NCBI GenBank assembly: GCA_037176725.1
Contig: JAZBRS010000035.1
Span: 49,796,001-49,860,000 of the forward strand
Direction: 5' to 3'
Origin: Posidonia oceanica
Lineage: Eukaryota; Streptophyta; Magnoliopsida; Alismatales; Posidoniaceae
DNA: 64,000 bases
The notes under the pieces are model-generated. The model was not told the origin of the DNA, did no database searches, and saw only the letters and a program-made list of their open reading frames with translations. The translations under genes and the position numbers were made by a program. Of the stretch, positions 9,291 to 21,400 are shown one piece after another; position 1 is the first letter of the stretch; every line of letters starts with the position of its first letter.

Positions 9291-9626
9291 CCATGCACTT
9301 GGCAGTTGTGACATCTACGCACGAACCTGCAGTAGTCTGCTTCCATAGTTAGCCAAAAGTATCCTTGAAGCATTATCTTCTTGGCCAGGAGGACGGCGTT
9401 CATGTGCGGGCCGCAAGTCCCCGCATGCACCTTGAAGCATCAGCGTGTCAGCCTCCGATTTGTTCAAGCAGCGCAGGAGCATTTGATTGTATGACCTTCT
9501 GTACAATTGTCCCGCCCCTAATACATACTTTGATGCCAGACGTGTCAGAGTCCTTTTATCTACTGCTGAGGTACCGGGTGGAAAGCTGCCAAACTCTAGG
9601 AAAGCTTTTATGTCGTGATACCAGGG
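9291..9626 (-). pseudogene. Integrase N-terminal zinc-binding domain of element 2, cut by element 1
   Basis: On the - strand the polyprotein continues after the second RNase H through ASKYVLGAGQLYRRSYNQ and LRCLNKSEADTL. A small deletion near 9433 then shifts the frame, after which the H2C2 zinc-binding segment is clear: HAGTCGPHMN, KKIMLQGYFWLTM and CHNCQVHG. It stops exactly at 9291, where the 3' LTR of element 1 begins. The catalytic DDE core is therefore not in this window; it is expected left of element 1. The TAG at 9627 separates this part from RNase H. Decayed copy, no function expected. Confidence 0.85.
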
Positions 9627-10160
9627 CTACTCCTCTGCCGAATTTGCCTTTTCAATGTTCATGCAGTGCACAGGCTGCTCTATGCGAGTAACAGATACAT
9701 CCACTATGCTATCTTCAGGTATGCTGAGCCAGGACGCCAGGGTTGCCAACGCATCTGCATATGCGTTCCTTGCTCGGTTCATGTATGTGAAGCGGATGCT
9801 CGCAAACTGTTCTATCAGCTTTAGTAGGTGCTCATGATATGGCAATAACTTTGGATCCTTTGTCTTCCAGTCGCCATTCAGTTGAGAAATCACTAGCATA
9901 GCGTCGCCGTGCACAAGCAGCTTCTGTACCTCATGCTCGAGGGCAACATTCAGTCCTAGGATGCATGCCTCATATTCTGCCTCGTTGTTGGTGCATTTGA
10001 AGGTCAGCTTCCTGGCGAAGGGAATCATCTGTCCCTGAGACGTTGTCAGCACTGTGCCTATGCCTCAGCCTTTCTTGTTCACAGCACCATCGAAGTATAA
10101 CTGCCACTGCTCTTGATCTTCAGGGTCTTTCTCTTCAGAGTCCTCCATTGCAAAGAGAAT
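9627..10160 (-). pseudogene. Second (archaeal-type) RNase H of element 2 pol
   Basis: Reading leftward on the - strand: WQLYFDGAVNKKG, a TGA at 10065-10067, then TNNEAEYEACILGLNVALE, VHGDAMLVISQLNGDW and ARNAYADALATLASW. These match the additional RNase H domain found in the Tat branch of plant Ty3/gypsy elements, with the first Asp in YFDGA, Glu in AEYEA, Asp in HGDA and a late Asp in ADALA. Its presence besides the usual RNase H is the best evidence for Tat/Ogre affiliation. The frame is the same as RT; only stop codons interrupt it. TAG at 9627 follows the last Glu residues. Confidence 0.87.
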
Positions 10161-10649
10161 GTCTTCATCTGGGAACTGTGTCTGGAGTGGCTGGTGTTCA
10201 AGCAGAGGGAAATCAGCAAGATGGTCTACCATAGCTTGGCCTTTCATAGACTTCTGAGTGATAAAGGTGATGTCGTACTGAGACAGTAGCACCTGCCACT
10301 TAACACATCTGCCTACCATGGTCGGTTTCTAAAAGAGGAACTTTATAGGATCATGCCAACACAAGAGCTGAATTGGATATGCCATCATGTAATGCCTTAA
10401 TTTCTGTGCAGTCTAGACAAGAGATAGGCAGGTCTTCTCTATTGTACTGTACCTGGCTTCGCATTCATTAAATTTCTTACTCAAGTAATAAATGGCTTGC
10501 TCCTTTCTACCTGACTCATCATGTTGGCCCAAGACGGCGCCCATGGAATGCTGCATGGTAGAAAGGTAGAGAAGTAAGGGTCTCCCCGGTGTGGGGGGAA
10601 CCAAGACAAGAGGCTTGACCAACAGCTGCTTGATCTTGGCAAATGCAGC
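10161..10649 (-). pseudogene. First RNase H (RNase HI-like, Ty3 type) of element 2 pol
   Basis: Directly after RT in the same frame: LLLYLSTMQHSMGAVLGQHD, AIYYLSKKFNECEARYS and EKTCLSLV, then a TAG at 10413-10415 where Trp is expected, KLRHYMM, a further TAG near 10330, and WQVLLSQYDITFITQKSMKG. This is the standard retroelement RNase H and its connection. The LYLS segment replaces the usual LYLA/LYVD. At least two stops break it, so it cannot be made as one chain. Confidence 0.87.
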
Positions 10650-11789
10650 CTAACACTCCTCGCTCCAATCAATCTGTGCATTCTTCTTCAGGAGCTTGAA
10701 TATTGGCTCGCAGATGGGCGTAAGCTGTGCAATGAAGCGACTGATATATTGTAAATGCCCTAGTAGGCCCCTGGTCTCCTTTTCAGTCCTAGGGGGTGGC
10801 ATGTCCACGATGGCTTTTGCCTTCATCGGGTCCACTTCAATCCCCCTTTGGCTAACAATGTAGCCCAGAAGTTTGCCAAAAGACACCCCGAATACACACT
10901 TGTTGGGGTTGAGGCGCAGCTTATACTTTCTCAGGCGGTCAAAGAGCTTCTTCAGACAGGCAAGGTGATCCTCAGGCTCTTTGGTTTTGGCGATCATATC
11001 ATCTACATAGACCTCCACTTCTTGGTGCATGAGGTCGTGGAAAAGTGCAGTCATGGCCCTCTGATAGGTTGCGCCAGCATTCTTCAACCCAAACGGCATA
11101 ACTTGGTAGCAGAAGACTCCCCAGGGGGTGATGAATGAAGTCTTTTCCATGTCTTCTTCTGCCATTTTGATCTGATTATAATCGGAGAAGCCGTCCATGA
11201 AGGAGAGCATCTTATGGCTCGCTGTATTGTCGACTAGGACGTCAATGTGAGGCAATGGGAAGTCATCCTTGGGACTCGCCTTGTTCAGGTCCCTATAGTC
11301 GATACAAATCCGGACTTGACCATCTTTCTTGGGCACAGGTACAATGTTTGCCAGCCACTCAGGATAAAGGACGACCTTCAGGAAATTGACTTTGTGCTGT
11401 TTCATGATCTCTTCTTTGATCATAAGCAGCCATTGCGGTCGCCATCTTCTCAGTTTCTGCTTTACTGGCTTGGCATCTAGATTCAAGGGCAGGTTGTGCA
11501 CCACTATCTCTACATCAAGGCCAACCATATCTTCGTAGCTCCAGGCGAAGACATCGGCATACTCCTTCAAGAATGCGATAAACTCTGCTCGAGCCTGGGG
11601 GGACAGCTGGGCACTAATACAAACTTCTCTAGCTTCCTCAACTGTGCTGATATTAACAACCTCTATTTCTTCTTCGACATGACGGTTGGGGCCTTCTGGA
11701 TCGTCATCATAGGGCCAGAACTCGGGCAATGGTTCATCATTCTTGTCCTCACCCGTATCATCCTCCTCTCCATATGCAATAAGTTTCAA
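10650..11789 (-). pseudogene. Reverse transcriptase domain of element 2 pol
   Basis: 380 uninterrupted codons cover the whole RT palm and fingers: EYADVFAWSYEDM (pre-RT), ANIVPVPKKDGQVRICIDYR, DLNKASPKDDFPLPHID, SFMDGFSDYNQI, TPWGVFCYQVMPFGLKNAGA, the catalytic YVDD box in VEVYVDDMIAKT, and the thumb GLLGHLQYISRFI. The domain would copy element RNA into DNA. It ends at TAG (10650-10652) after SEEC, where related elements have a Gln or similar residue; the same frame continues into RNase H. The initial Met is not a true start: the frame extends upstream to about 12224, with a stop at 11856. This is the best preserved part of the element; the surrounding stops make it a pseudogene. Confidence 0.93.
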
Positions 11790-12811
11790 GAGGATCTTTT
11801 TCTCAAAAGTAGGGTTTGTGATGTCGAAAGAGTGTATATGTTCCGCTACCTGGCCCTAGTGACGCTTCAGGATGGTCACGCTTACTCGAGTGTTCTTGTA
11901 TCCTCGGTGCGCGACCTCTGTCTTGGCAACTTCCTCTGCCTGCTCTGGCCTGACTGACTCTGCTAAGTGCTCTATTACTGACTTTGCTGATGCTGTCAAT
12001 GACACTGCTGATGGCCCTGCTGCTGAGGCTACTGATAACTCTATTACTGATGCTGCTTTTAGCTCTGTTACCGTCTGGACTGCTGGCTCAGTTGCTACTT
12101 GTGCTGCTAATGCTTCCTCCTCCGCGTCTTCTAGTGTACTTGCAGAGGGTATGCCAGACTGGCGGCTGATCTGGGCACTGCCGCTTGCTACACTGCCTGA
12201 GTGAGGCATTACTGCACAAACCACCTAGACCCGCCTTCTGGTTGCAGAGTGATGAGCTTATCTGGTCTAGGGGAGTCCGACACTGCTAGGTCTTCTTCTA
12301 AGACCATGATAGAGGCATGGTCTTCCGGCGGGGGAGGGTCCGTAACCACGGCTTTCCCTTTCCTCTCTGCAGTTTGGTGCTCTGCCAGGTCCTCTGCTAT
12401 CGACTTGAGCTGTTCCTGGTATAGTAGCTCTAGGTCTCCCATCCATGAATCGACCTGGGCTTCTACCGCCACTCCTTCCTCCTCATCCGAGGGTGAGTCG
12501 ACGTAGTAGGCGCCGGGGGTCTACGGCTCTGGCCCGGCTGCTAGATGTATTACAGCCCTTGATGTTTGCATTGTCTGGCCCACGGGCGCACCTGATTACA
12601 GCGGCTTCAAGATCGGAGATCCAAATAGATTGGTCAGTGGGGCTGCAGATGGGTGCGCTGCCAAGGTCACTGCTGCAGTTGGAGGGCAAGCAAAGGTGCT
12701 CTTCTGAGGGCCCAATGGTTGGGAGTCTGTGTTGCTCAACTGGACCTCTACATCTTGTAGTGACAGTGAGGGTGCGGCCTTTGACGCCATGGGGGCCTGC
12801 CACGAGGGTTG
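11790..12811 (-). pseudogene. Protease-RT linker of element 2 pol
   Basis: Low-complexity Ala/Ser/Val-rich and acidic sequence in two frames: DSWMGDLELLYQEQLKSIAE and EGGSRWFVQ in the protease frame down to about 12209, then the RT frame from 12224 (SVASAAGPSAVSLTASA) with a stop at 11856. A frame change near 12215 and several stops separate protease from RT. GGSRWFVQ is typical of the region before RT in this branch. Confidence 0.65.
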
Positions 12812-14090
12812 CTATTTTGCAGCAGGAAGATGTGTAGTAGACGGTGCCGGCTGCATTTTCTGTGATGCAGCTGCTGAAGTGGGCTGAGTCACGCTGCTGG
12901 CTGAATTGACTGACTGTCCCTCCAGAGAGGGTGACAGTGGTACTGATGTGACTGCGACCGTAGGTAGACTGCCTGGCTGTGCCTGAAGGGGTGTCCCTGA
13001 CTTTTGAGTTGCCGCTGCTGCTTGTGCTTGTGATACTGATGTGGCTGCAGAAATGTGAAAGCTTGTCAGTCCTGCCACAGGGCCTGCTAAGTTGTCTACT
13101 GTATCTGTTGAGGGTAGGGCCAAACAAACTGACCGAGGTGCCTCCATGCTGATCAGAGCTTTGCCACCAGTTGGGACTGCCTCTACTACGCCAGATTGCT
13201 CCTCATCCGAGTAGTAGTCCTCAATGCAGACCCAATCTTCTGCCGGCACCGCGGCTTGACCATCAATTGATCCCAGAATACCTGCGCTGGTAAAGTTAGT
13301 GAGGTCCCTGAGGATGACCGTCTTCTGATTCTTCAGTTGAAAGTAGTCATCTTCGTTGGGGTTGGGCTCGTAATCGAGGCCTTCTGATTTCCTCTGCTCC
13401 ACTGCTACGATCTGCTCTACGATCCCTTGGTCGTGACGCCCGAGCAGTGTACCCATAACGTAACCCCATCTGTGACATACATTCTCGACCATTCGAAAAG
13501 GGTTATTGTGAATGGCCAAGGAGTTGACATGTTCAAGATCAGGAATGAAGTTAACTGGCTCACACCGATTAATAGGATACAAAGCATCAGAGGTTTCAGG
13601 GTCAAAAGGAATGGTTTGTGAAGAGACGGGGGAGACTGCCTCAATCCGCTCCTTCTCAAAGTTCTCCGCCATGACGACAATGACATCATCGCCGCCGCGG
13701 TACTTTATCATGCGATGGAGGGTCGAGGGAAGGACCTGATGCTTGTGGAGCCAAGGGCGCCCAAGCAGGAAGTTAAAATTTGGCTTCAAGTCGACGACAT
13801 AGAATTCTACATCGAATACGACTGGGCCAATGGCAAGAGGAATAATCAGGATCCCTAGAGCATCATGGTGGGTATTGTCAAAAGCTGTCATTCCTTTTAT
13901 AACTGGTGTGATATCCTCGGCTTTGAATCCGAGCTTTGTTGCAGTACGCAAGGGGCAAACATTAAGGCTTGACCCGTTATCAACCAGCGTGAGGGGAATG
14001 CGAAAGTTTTTGAACTAAATCGTGACGAACAAGGGTTGGTTGTGATTAATCCCCACCGGAGGCAGTTCATCACTTGTAAAAGAGATGATC
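12812..14090 (-). pseudogene. Aspartic protease region of element 2
   Basis: After a TAG at 14015-14017 the frame reads FKNFRIPLTLVDNGSSLNVC, with the retroelement aspartic protease motif LVDNGSSLN. It continues LGFKAEDITPVIKGMTAFD, GILIIPLAIGPVVFDVEFYV and NFNFLLGRPWLHKHQVLPST, which is the flap and C-terminal part of the clan AA fold (LLGRPWLH is typical). A long variable tail of Ser/Ala/Val/Thr-rich sequence follows until TAG at 12812. The enzyme would process the gag-pol polyprotein. The stop in front of the active-site motif disables it. Confidence 0.85.
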
Positions 14091-14599
14091 TGAGGCTCCA
14101 CAATCATCCCTACCATGCTTTCCAAGGCTAAAGGCTCAATAGATTGGGACACATGGATGGCTTGGAACACGAGAAGAAAAGCTTCGCGGTGTTCGGCAGA
14201 GGTGTGTATCAGGTCCCAACTGGAAATGTCGGCTCTAACCTTCTTAAGTTGGGAAGTTATATCAGCCTTAGGTTGGTTCTTCTTGGCAGTAGGAGGGGTG
14301 GCTTTGGCGGCAAGCTCTAAAGGGACAGTCACAGGGGATTGGCTATAGGCCTGGCTTGCTATAGGTTGGGCAGAGGTTTGGCCTGCTACCGTTTGGCTAG
14401 AGGCCTGGTCCGCTATGGGTTGGCTAGAGGGTGGGGGCATAGCAGGCTCTGGATAGTTTGGCCTAACCGCCGGTGTTGGGGGTCTGTAGACCCTCCCCGA
14501 TGGCGTTACTTCTGCATACATTTCTGTGGTATAGCTGTAAGGTACGCGATAGGTGTCCTGAGTTAAATCAATAACCACAGGAGCACGTGCTACGAGCAC
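14015..14599 (-). pseudogene. Gag-protease connecting segment of element 2
   Basis: 195 codons in the protease frame, with TPAVRPNYPEPAMPPPSS, several Ala/Ser/Gln-rich repeats (QPIADQASSQTVAGQTSAQ), a basic segment and DLIHTSAEHREAFLLVFQAI followed by VGMIVEPQIISFTSDELP. The last part precedes the protease in related elements. A frame change near 14590 separates it from the gag frame. Confidence 0.7.
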
Positions 14600-15672
14600 A
14601 GGAGGGGCTGCAGGGGGCCTATGGGATATTGGGGAGAGTGATAAGGTTGTTGGGGAGGGAAGGCAGGGGTTGGCTGAGGTCTGCCTAAAAGGTGTACAGG
14701 GGATCCTAACTGAGGCCGCCCTAAGAGATGGATAGGGGATCTAGGCTGGGCCCTAGCTAGGAGGTGTACAGGGGATTGAGCCTGAGGAAGCACAGCAGGG
14801 GGTGCGAAGGAGCGCTCCAGCCTGGCACGCGGTCAGATCATGTGAACTCCCGACTCGAAGCCGGCAACAGCCGCAAGATAAGGATCAACAGGAAAGGGCT
14901 CAGAGATATCAGAGATGAGATCAGAAGTGTCAACTACAGATGTAGTAGGCCCAAAAGGGGAAAGAGAGTGAATACCTGAGGTTCCCGCACCTCCCGGATA
15001 AGAGTGCTCTGGTAGAGGTTGGCGGACGATGCCAGAATGAGGGGGAACAGATGAAAGAGCAGATGCATGAGTGGGTGCATGAGTGGATGCCTCGTGCATG
15101 TCGATCACAATCGTTCCCGATTCGATCAAGTTTTGAATAGCATTCCGCAGGGTGGAGCAATTATCTGTCGAGTGCCCGACACTTTGATGGAAATTGCAAA
15201 AAAGGTTCGCCTTATACCAATGCGGCAAGGGATTTGGGGGCGGGCGAACCTCCAGGAATCTCAGGAGCGATGCAACCTTTGGCAAGATGGCTGTTAGCGG
15301 TTCCACCACTGGGGCGAACTTCCGCTTCTCAGTGGGTGGCTGTCTTTGCCTCGGGTATGAGCCTTGCTGAACCGGTGCGGCGGGGTAGACCGGTCTAGCG
15401 GTGGTAGTGATCTATGGTGTGGGTAGATTCCTAGGTGCAGGAGCATACACCATGTAAGCTGGGGCAAGCCGGGACGGCAGGTGAACAGGCGCAGTAGGGG
15501 AATCAACGAATGCAACAACGGTCTTCAGAGAGTCTTTCTTCTTGGGATGGTTGTTGCTGCTACCGCTGTTGTTGTTGGAGGTGCTGCTGCTGGCGCTGTT
15601 ACTGCTGATCGTGGCCTGCTTAGCGAACACAGAGAGAGCAGGGAAGTTGCCACTCCGCAATGAACTCTCCAC
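14590..15672 (-). pseudogene. Nucleocapsid (zinc-knuckle) part of element 2 gag
   Basis: Gag frame downstream of the capsid core: a Ser/Asn-rich stretch, a basic KKKD motif, PHWYKANLFCNFHQSVGHST then DNCSTLRNAIQNLIESGTI. C-x2-H-x4-GH-x4-C is the zinc-knuckle variant seen in gag proteins of this branch and should bind the element RNA. Pro-rich repeats (SPVHLLGRPQ, SPIHLLGRPQ) end the frame at 14590. In-frame stops at about 15409, 15310 and 14830 break it. Confidence 0.8.
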
Positions 15673-16203
15673 AGGCGCTCTAGCTCCGATTAGTGCTGCA
15701 AAAGTAGTGACAGGTTGAATGCTAAGTAGAGCCCCAAGAGATGGTTGCGCCCCCTTAATAATAATCTCAATAGACTCCTCGTCAGAGGGTCTATCTCAGA
15801 CCTGTGAAGCAAGGGCACGCTAGCAGTCGACGTACTCCCTGAACGGCTCGCTGGGATTCTACTTGGTTGCGATCAGGTCCGCATGCTTTGGGACCAGATC
15901 GAGGTTGAAGGAATATTGTTCCAGGAACGCCTGACTGAGGTCGTTCCAAGTCTTGATGGCTAACATATCAAGCGAAGTGAACCACTTGAGTGCCGGCCCG
16001 GTCAAGCTCTTCAGGAACAGGCGGATCAGCAACCTCTCATCAGCCTAGAGCTGAGCGAGATCACCGCAATACGCCTTCAGATGTGCTACAGGACAACCCC
16101 TACCATTATATTTGTCAAAGTCTAGGATTTTAAACTTCGGAGGGAGTACCACCTTTGGAAAGCAACAGAGGTCCCAGAACTGGTAGGTCTGGTGCTTAGT
16201 ACC
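15673..16203 (-). pseudogene. Capsid (retrotransposon gag) core of element 2
   Basis: In the same frame as the flanking gag parts: FKILDFDKYNGRGCPVAH, LKAYCGDLAQL, DERLLIRLFLKSLTGPALKW, FTSLDMLAIKTWNDLSQAFL, EQYSFNLDLVPKHADLIA and PSEPFREYVDC, a clear Retrotrans_gag domain. Four stops (after AQL, ATK, VDC and SQV) and one upstream at 16204 interrupt it. Most fit CAG-to-TAG or TGG-to-TAG/TGA changes, as expected from deamination of methylated cytosine in silenced plant repeats. Confidence 0.88.
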
Positions 16204-17207
16204 CTACACTAGTCGTAGTGCCTTCTCCAAGACGTCCATCCTATTATTGATGGGGTCTGGATTTGCTGCCGCAAGAGAGGGATCGGCAGGGGTAGTGAGC
16301 ACGTATGCCGAATGGGTTGCACCTAAGTGCTCCTCCAGATCTACCATAATGTCGCCTGGTGGAGCAACAGGATGGCCGGTGTATCCGTGTGCTGGAACAG
16401 TGTATGCAAGAATGTATGCAGGGTCTTGGGCCTGATGCAAGGGAGGAGGATAAATGACATGCTGTGCTGTGGAAGGTATAGTGTGCTGGAGCACCAGTTG
16501 CTGCCTAGGCGGGGTGCCAGACAGCGAGCCAGTGGAGTACTGTGCTCCAGCCAGCCCAAAGGACTGGCCACCAGGGGGCGGAGGTGCATGCTGTGCTATG
16601 TGTTGTGCTGTGGGAGGCGGCAATCGGGCCCCCATCGTCGGAACCGTGAGCAGTTGAGACGATGGTCGAGGTGGAGGTGTAGTGGCAAATGCATGATATG
16701 TAGGAACTGGCCACAGGGGAACCTCAGGAGCGACAGGAGTGAAGGAGGGACGAACCGATAGAGCCATGCCTTGCAGTCTCTGGGCGAGCTCCATCAGGTG
16801 CTGGTACTGTGCCTCAGGTGTCCCGTCAACGGGAATGCTGAAGTGCAGTGCCGGCAAAGGATGAGAAGCAAGTGGCACAGACACAGATTGTCTAGGAGAA
16901 ACAGGTCCTACAGCAAGAGTTGCAGCAGCGGTAGAAGGGATGTCAATGGTGATGTATCCCTGGGAAGGAGGGGCCAAAGGCGTCTCCGGAACACGAGTGA
17001 CGGTCATCAAGATGGACTCAGCGTCCGGATCTGGAGGGATAGGTGCTTGCCAATGTCCCGGGACGAACTGAGATACCAGAGGCATCAGGGGGGAAACCCT
17101 AGCGTCACAGGAGGCACAAAGGGAACCGAAGGAGCAACCGGAGGGACCGAAGCAGAAACACCCTCCATGACAAGAGTAAGGAGAGGCTCACTAACGTACC
17201 GAGCCAT
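16204..17207 (-). pseudogene. N-terminal region of element 2 gag
   Basis: The likely start is the ATG at 17205-17207, in AGCAATGGC, opening MARYVSEPLLTLVMEG. A frame change near 17085 leads to the longest piece (17085-16204, 293 codons), rich in Pro, Ala, His and Gln. QYQHLMELAQRLQGMALS looks like a short helical or coiled segment and NNRMDVLEKALRLV ends it before the capsid core. No enzyme motif. Confidence 0.65.
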
Positions 17208-18411
17208 TGCTGACCGAGAGCGCGTGAGGATAGGGCTGCGACAAGGATGAAGAGGATGAGTCCTAGTAGGAGCTATCGTCGCAAAGGCGGATAGCTCAGA
17301 AGAGGAATGGTCGCGAACAACGGTCGCAACAGGGGTGTCAGTAGGGGACAGTACTCAAGCTCCAACAAGAGAACTCGCTTACCGATCACTGCTGACACAA
17401 ATAGAAACAAACAGGGATTAGAAACTGAAAGACAGATGCAAATGAGTTAAGTTAAATGGCATGAATGATATGTATGCTTTCTAGCATGCTCTCCCTCACC
17501 AATCTAGTGTATCCTAGTAGGTAGCCTACTTCAGGTACTCACAGGTGTACGGGTCACCGACTCAGGTCAGAAAACAGATCCCTTGTCCATATCCTAGCCA
17601 AAGCTGAGGTAATAATAGGGTGGTGCGTTGGTGGCCCTGACCCCGCCAAAGCGTGGGTAGTACCCTCTAGTAGCACCGACACGACCACTAGACAAGGGGG
17701 GACAAACTGACTGACTTGGGCCACGCCGAAAGCAGTGGAACAAGAGGTCAGGACCATCCTTCGCAGACTAATAGGTGGACTCAGATAAGAGGATGCATGC
17801 CCTATATGATGCTTATGCAAATGATTAGAGTTTTTTATCTTGCATGTTTTATTAACTCAAGGGGGTGCAGGTTTGTTGAGGTCTCTAGTTGCTCCTAGAA
17901 CTTCTTTTTACTTGCCATTTTTAGTTAGCCACAGGGAAAGCAATCAGTCTCTACTATCCTAGACATGGCATGTGCAAAAGGGAAGAAAATCAACTAGATA
18001 TGGCAGGCAAACAACATACATCACTGCAAAAGGTAAGTGCATGGCATGTGCAGGTGTTTGTGAACATAATAGTGAAGGGAAAACACTCATCATATCAAAA
18101 GGCATATATACAGGGCATGTGCGTGTGTAGTGGCATAGCAAGTGTGTAAAAGAAGCATTCATCAACCAAAAGGCATGTATTGTTGCCAAACAAGTATGTA
18201 GACATGCATTATGCGAGAAATAAAGCAGTAATAAGCTAATAAGATAAAGAAAGTAAAGACAGGTAAGCAGCAAAGCAGATAAGAGCAAAAGCAAAGAATA
18301 AAGCAAGTAAACAAACAAGAAAGTAAAAACAGGCAGAGCTGAGCACAAAGGCAAACAAAGATGCAAAAAAGCAAGTGAGCGAAAGCCAAAAGAGAAAGCT
18401 AGAGTACAATC
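17208..18411 (-). other. Untranslated leader of element 2 between PBS and gag
   Basis: No coding potential that I can support. The segment 17400-17830 is homologous to 50250-50700 in element 3 (shared CACCGACACGACC, ACAAGGGGGGACA, ATGCATGCCCTATATGATGC and CTTGC-TGTTTTATTAAC), which ties the two elements together. Confidence 0.65.
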
Positions 18412-18430
18412 TCCCCAGCGGAGTCGCCAC
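18412..18430 (-). promoter_or_regulatory. Primer-binding site of element 2
   Basis: Immediately after the LTR terminus CTACA (sense strand) comes GTGGCGACTCCGCTGGGGA, complementary to a tRNA 3' part TCCCCAGCGGAGTCGCCAC. Position and length fit a PBS. tRNA-Arg is the primer reported for Ogre elements and would be my first guess, but I cannot match the tRNA from memory with certainty. Confidence 0.75.
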
Positions 18431-21400
18431 TGTAGTAATCCCAGTGTTCAAATCGTCCATGCACACTGCCAAAGCTAGCGTGCACCGATCAGAATCAGGT
18501 TCACTATTAGCGGTTGTGTCCGAGAAGGAAGACTAACTCGAAAACACTTAAAAAAGGGAAAAAAGGAAAGAAAAGAAGAAGATAAGACAAATCAGAGTCG
18601 CCACCGTATCTATTAAGTCGGGAGACAAGGAAAACCAGGGAAATGCATGAATAATCATGCAAAACCAAGCAAAAGATGCAATGCAAAAGAAATGAGATGC
18701 AAATGAATGCAAATGATGTGACTCATGCCAAGGATAAGGGCAATATGGTCATTACGGGCCAAGAGAAAGGGTAAGGATTCCTGTTATGTGCGGGGAAGGT
18801 GTTAGGCACCCCCGACACACCCGAGAATCGGTCTTTCTAGGCTTATGCTCGCATACGTAGGGAAATGCAGATTTTGAATGCCTAAGTGCCATGAATGCCT
18901 AATTAGATGCTCATAGGTGTGCTCTAAGTGATAGAATGCGATGCAAGGAATTAAACGTGCTATCTAAGCACTCAGCAACGCTGTCTGTGTTCCGAACCGG
19001 GCGAACCCTGGTCCGTGAGAACTCCAAGCAGTAAGCATCACTGCCCTATATGCAAATGCAGGTGATAAAACAAAACATTGGTAAAACCAAGCAATGCGGG
19101 CGACATGCAAGAGAAAACAACATCAAATACGCAAAACAGTGCGAGAAACGAAAGTTGACATGCAAAACGGTGAAAGAAACAAAGCAGGCATGCAAAACGA
19201 CGTAAGAAACAAAGTAGGCACGCAAAACGGTGCAAGAAACAAAGCAGGCACATAAAACGGTGCAAGAAACAAAGCAGGCACGCAAACGGTGCAAAAAACA
19301 AAGTCGGCACGCAAAACAGTGCAAGAAACAAAGCAGGCATGCAAAACGGTGCAAGAAACAAAGCAAGCACGCAAAACGGTGCCAAAAACAAAGCGGGCAC
19401 ACAAAACGATGCAAGAAACAAAGCGGGCAAGCTTAACGGTGCAAGAAACAAAGTAGGCACGCAAAACAGTGCGAGAAACAAGCGAAACAAAACATCGTAA
19501 AAGCCATGCAATGCATATGAAAAAACAAGCAAAGAGGAAGAGTAAAACAAGTAAGGAGAGACAAGCAGTGTAAGTGTGAAAACAAACACTGCTTATGACC
19601 CACACAATACAGGTGTGAAGACCTACAATGGGGAAAGAAAGCAAGTGGAGGGATCACCACTATTCTGTGACTGTTTCCCACCAAAGTTCCATAATGTGTC
19701 TCGCATGCTGCCAAAAGATCACGGTGCAATCGGATCGTGGAAAAGAGGGAAGAAGGTCGCAATTAGTAGTGAATCCAGGGGAAACTCAACCTAAAAATAC
19801 TGAGAGTACGTGAAAAGAGAGAGCAGAGTGGATAGGCAAGAAGAGGAAATCCTAATCTACATGCTCGAAAAGCGTGGTGTAAAAACAATGCATTCAATGT
19901 AAATGATATGCATCAAAGGTGCTGTGCAGGAATTCAGAAGGACTTACCATGGAAATCTGAGGCCTGATCAGTGGCTTAGCATTGAAGTCCGCTCCACCGG
20001 GGTGGTCTAGGTAACTTGGTTGTGAAGATCCGACGGTATGATCGGAAGATATCCAGGCTTCAAGACAGAAGGCCCAAGAACAGGGGAGAAGAAGGGATCT
20101 AAGTGTAAAAGAGGTCCTAGGGGTGTACAAAATAGGTCCTCCCACATACATGAGAGCTAAAAGTGCTTAAAAGTGTGCAGAAAAGCTAAATGCAAGGATG
20201 CATGGGTGCAATGCATGCAAAAATGCAAAAAAAGACCTAAGTGTGATGTTTTAGAAAAGTTAGGGACCTATATGCAATATTTTTGAAAAGTTAGGGGCCT
20301 ATATGCAATGTTTTTGAAAACTTGAGGGTCTGAATGCAAATAAAATAAAATGCAGGGTCTGAAATGCAATTTAATATGGTAAAGATGCAATTAAATGATT
20401 TTTCTAAACATGCAAAGGACTAAAGTGCAATTTAAAATCATGTAGGGGCCAGAATGCAATTTAGTATGGTAAAATATGCAATTAAATGATTTTTCTAAAC
20501 ATGTAGAGGACTAAAATGCAATTTAAAATCATGTACGGGTTAAAATGCAATTTTATATGGAAAAAATGCAATTAAATGATGCTGTGCATGCATGCAAAGG
20601 ACCAAAATGCAAAAATAAAATAAAGGAGGATAAAAGTGCAATGCAATAAGGTAAAATAAGAAATTAAATGAATTTAACAACTAAACAAAGGACTGATTGG
20701 CAAATAAAATAAACAGGAGGACTAAAAAGCAATGTAATAAAGTAAGAACAGATATTTAAATGACATTTAACAACCACAGGACTTAGATGCAAAATAAAAT
20801 AATTGCTGGACTGGAAAATAAGAAACAGAAAAGTATTTGAACTAGAGCAGGATCAACATGCAAATAAAATAAATAATTGGACTGGAAATAAATAAAACTA
20901 AAAAAAAACTATAACTGTAGAGGACTAACATGTAATAAAAATAACAGGCAGGGCTAAAAATAAAAGAAAACTAAAGTTTTTTAACTACAGCTGGTCTAAC
21001 ATGCAAATAAAGGGAAGTACAGACTTTTTATGCAATTTCATATGATTTTCATTCAGAATTAAATGAATCTTAAACTGTGGCAGGATTGGAAAGCAAATAA
21101 ATAAAACAGAAAGGTAGAAATGCAATTTCATGGCAAAGTTCATAAGTTAACGAAAAAAAAAATCAATGGCAAATGAACGGCAATAAAATATTAAAGCTAC
21201 TGTAGCTAAGAAACCAGAGCATCTGCGCCGAAGAAGGAGACCCGCTCAGACGGCGCTAACGGGCTGGGGAGCTACGCCGGAGATGCACGGAGACCGGAGG
21301 CGTGTCGGCGAGCCATGACGGGCGCTGGAGCGGACCAGAGGAGGCGGCAAAGCTCTGCAGAAGTTCTGGAAGCAGACCGGAGGTTGGAGGCATCGACGGC

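Noticed and set aside
18412..18430. tRNA gene fragment
   Set aside because: Only the 3' 19 bases match a tRNA-like end and the position right after the LTR identifies it as a primer-binding site.
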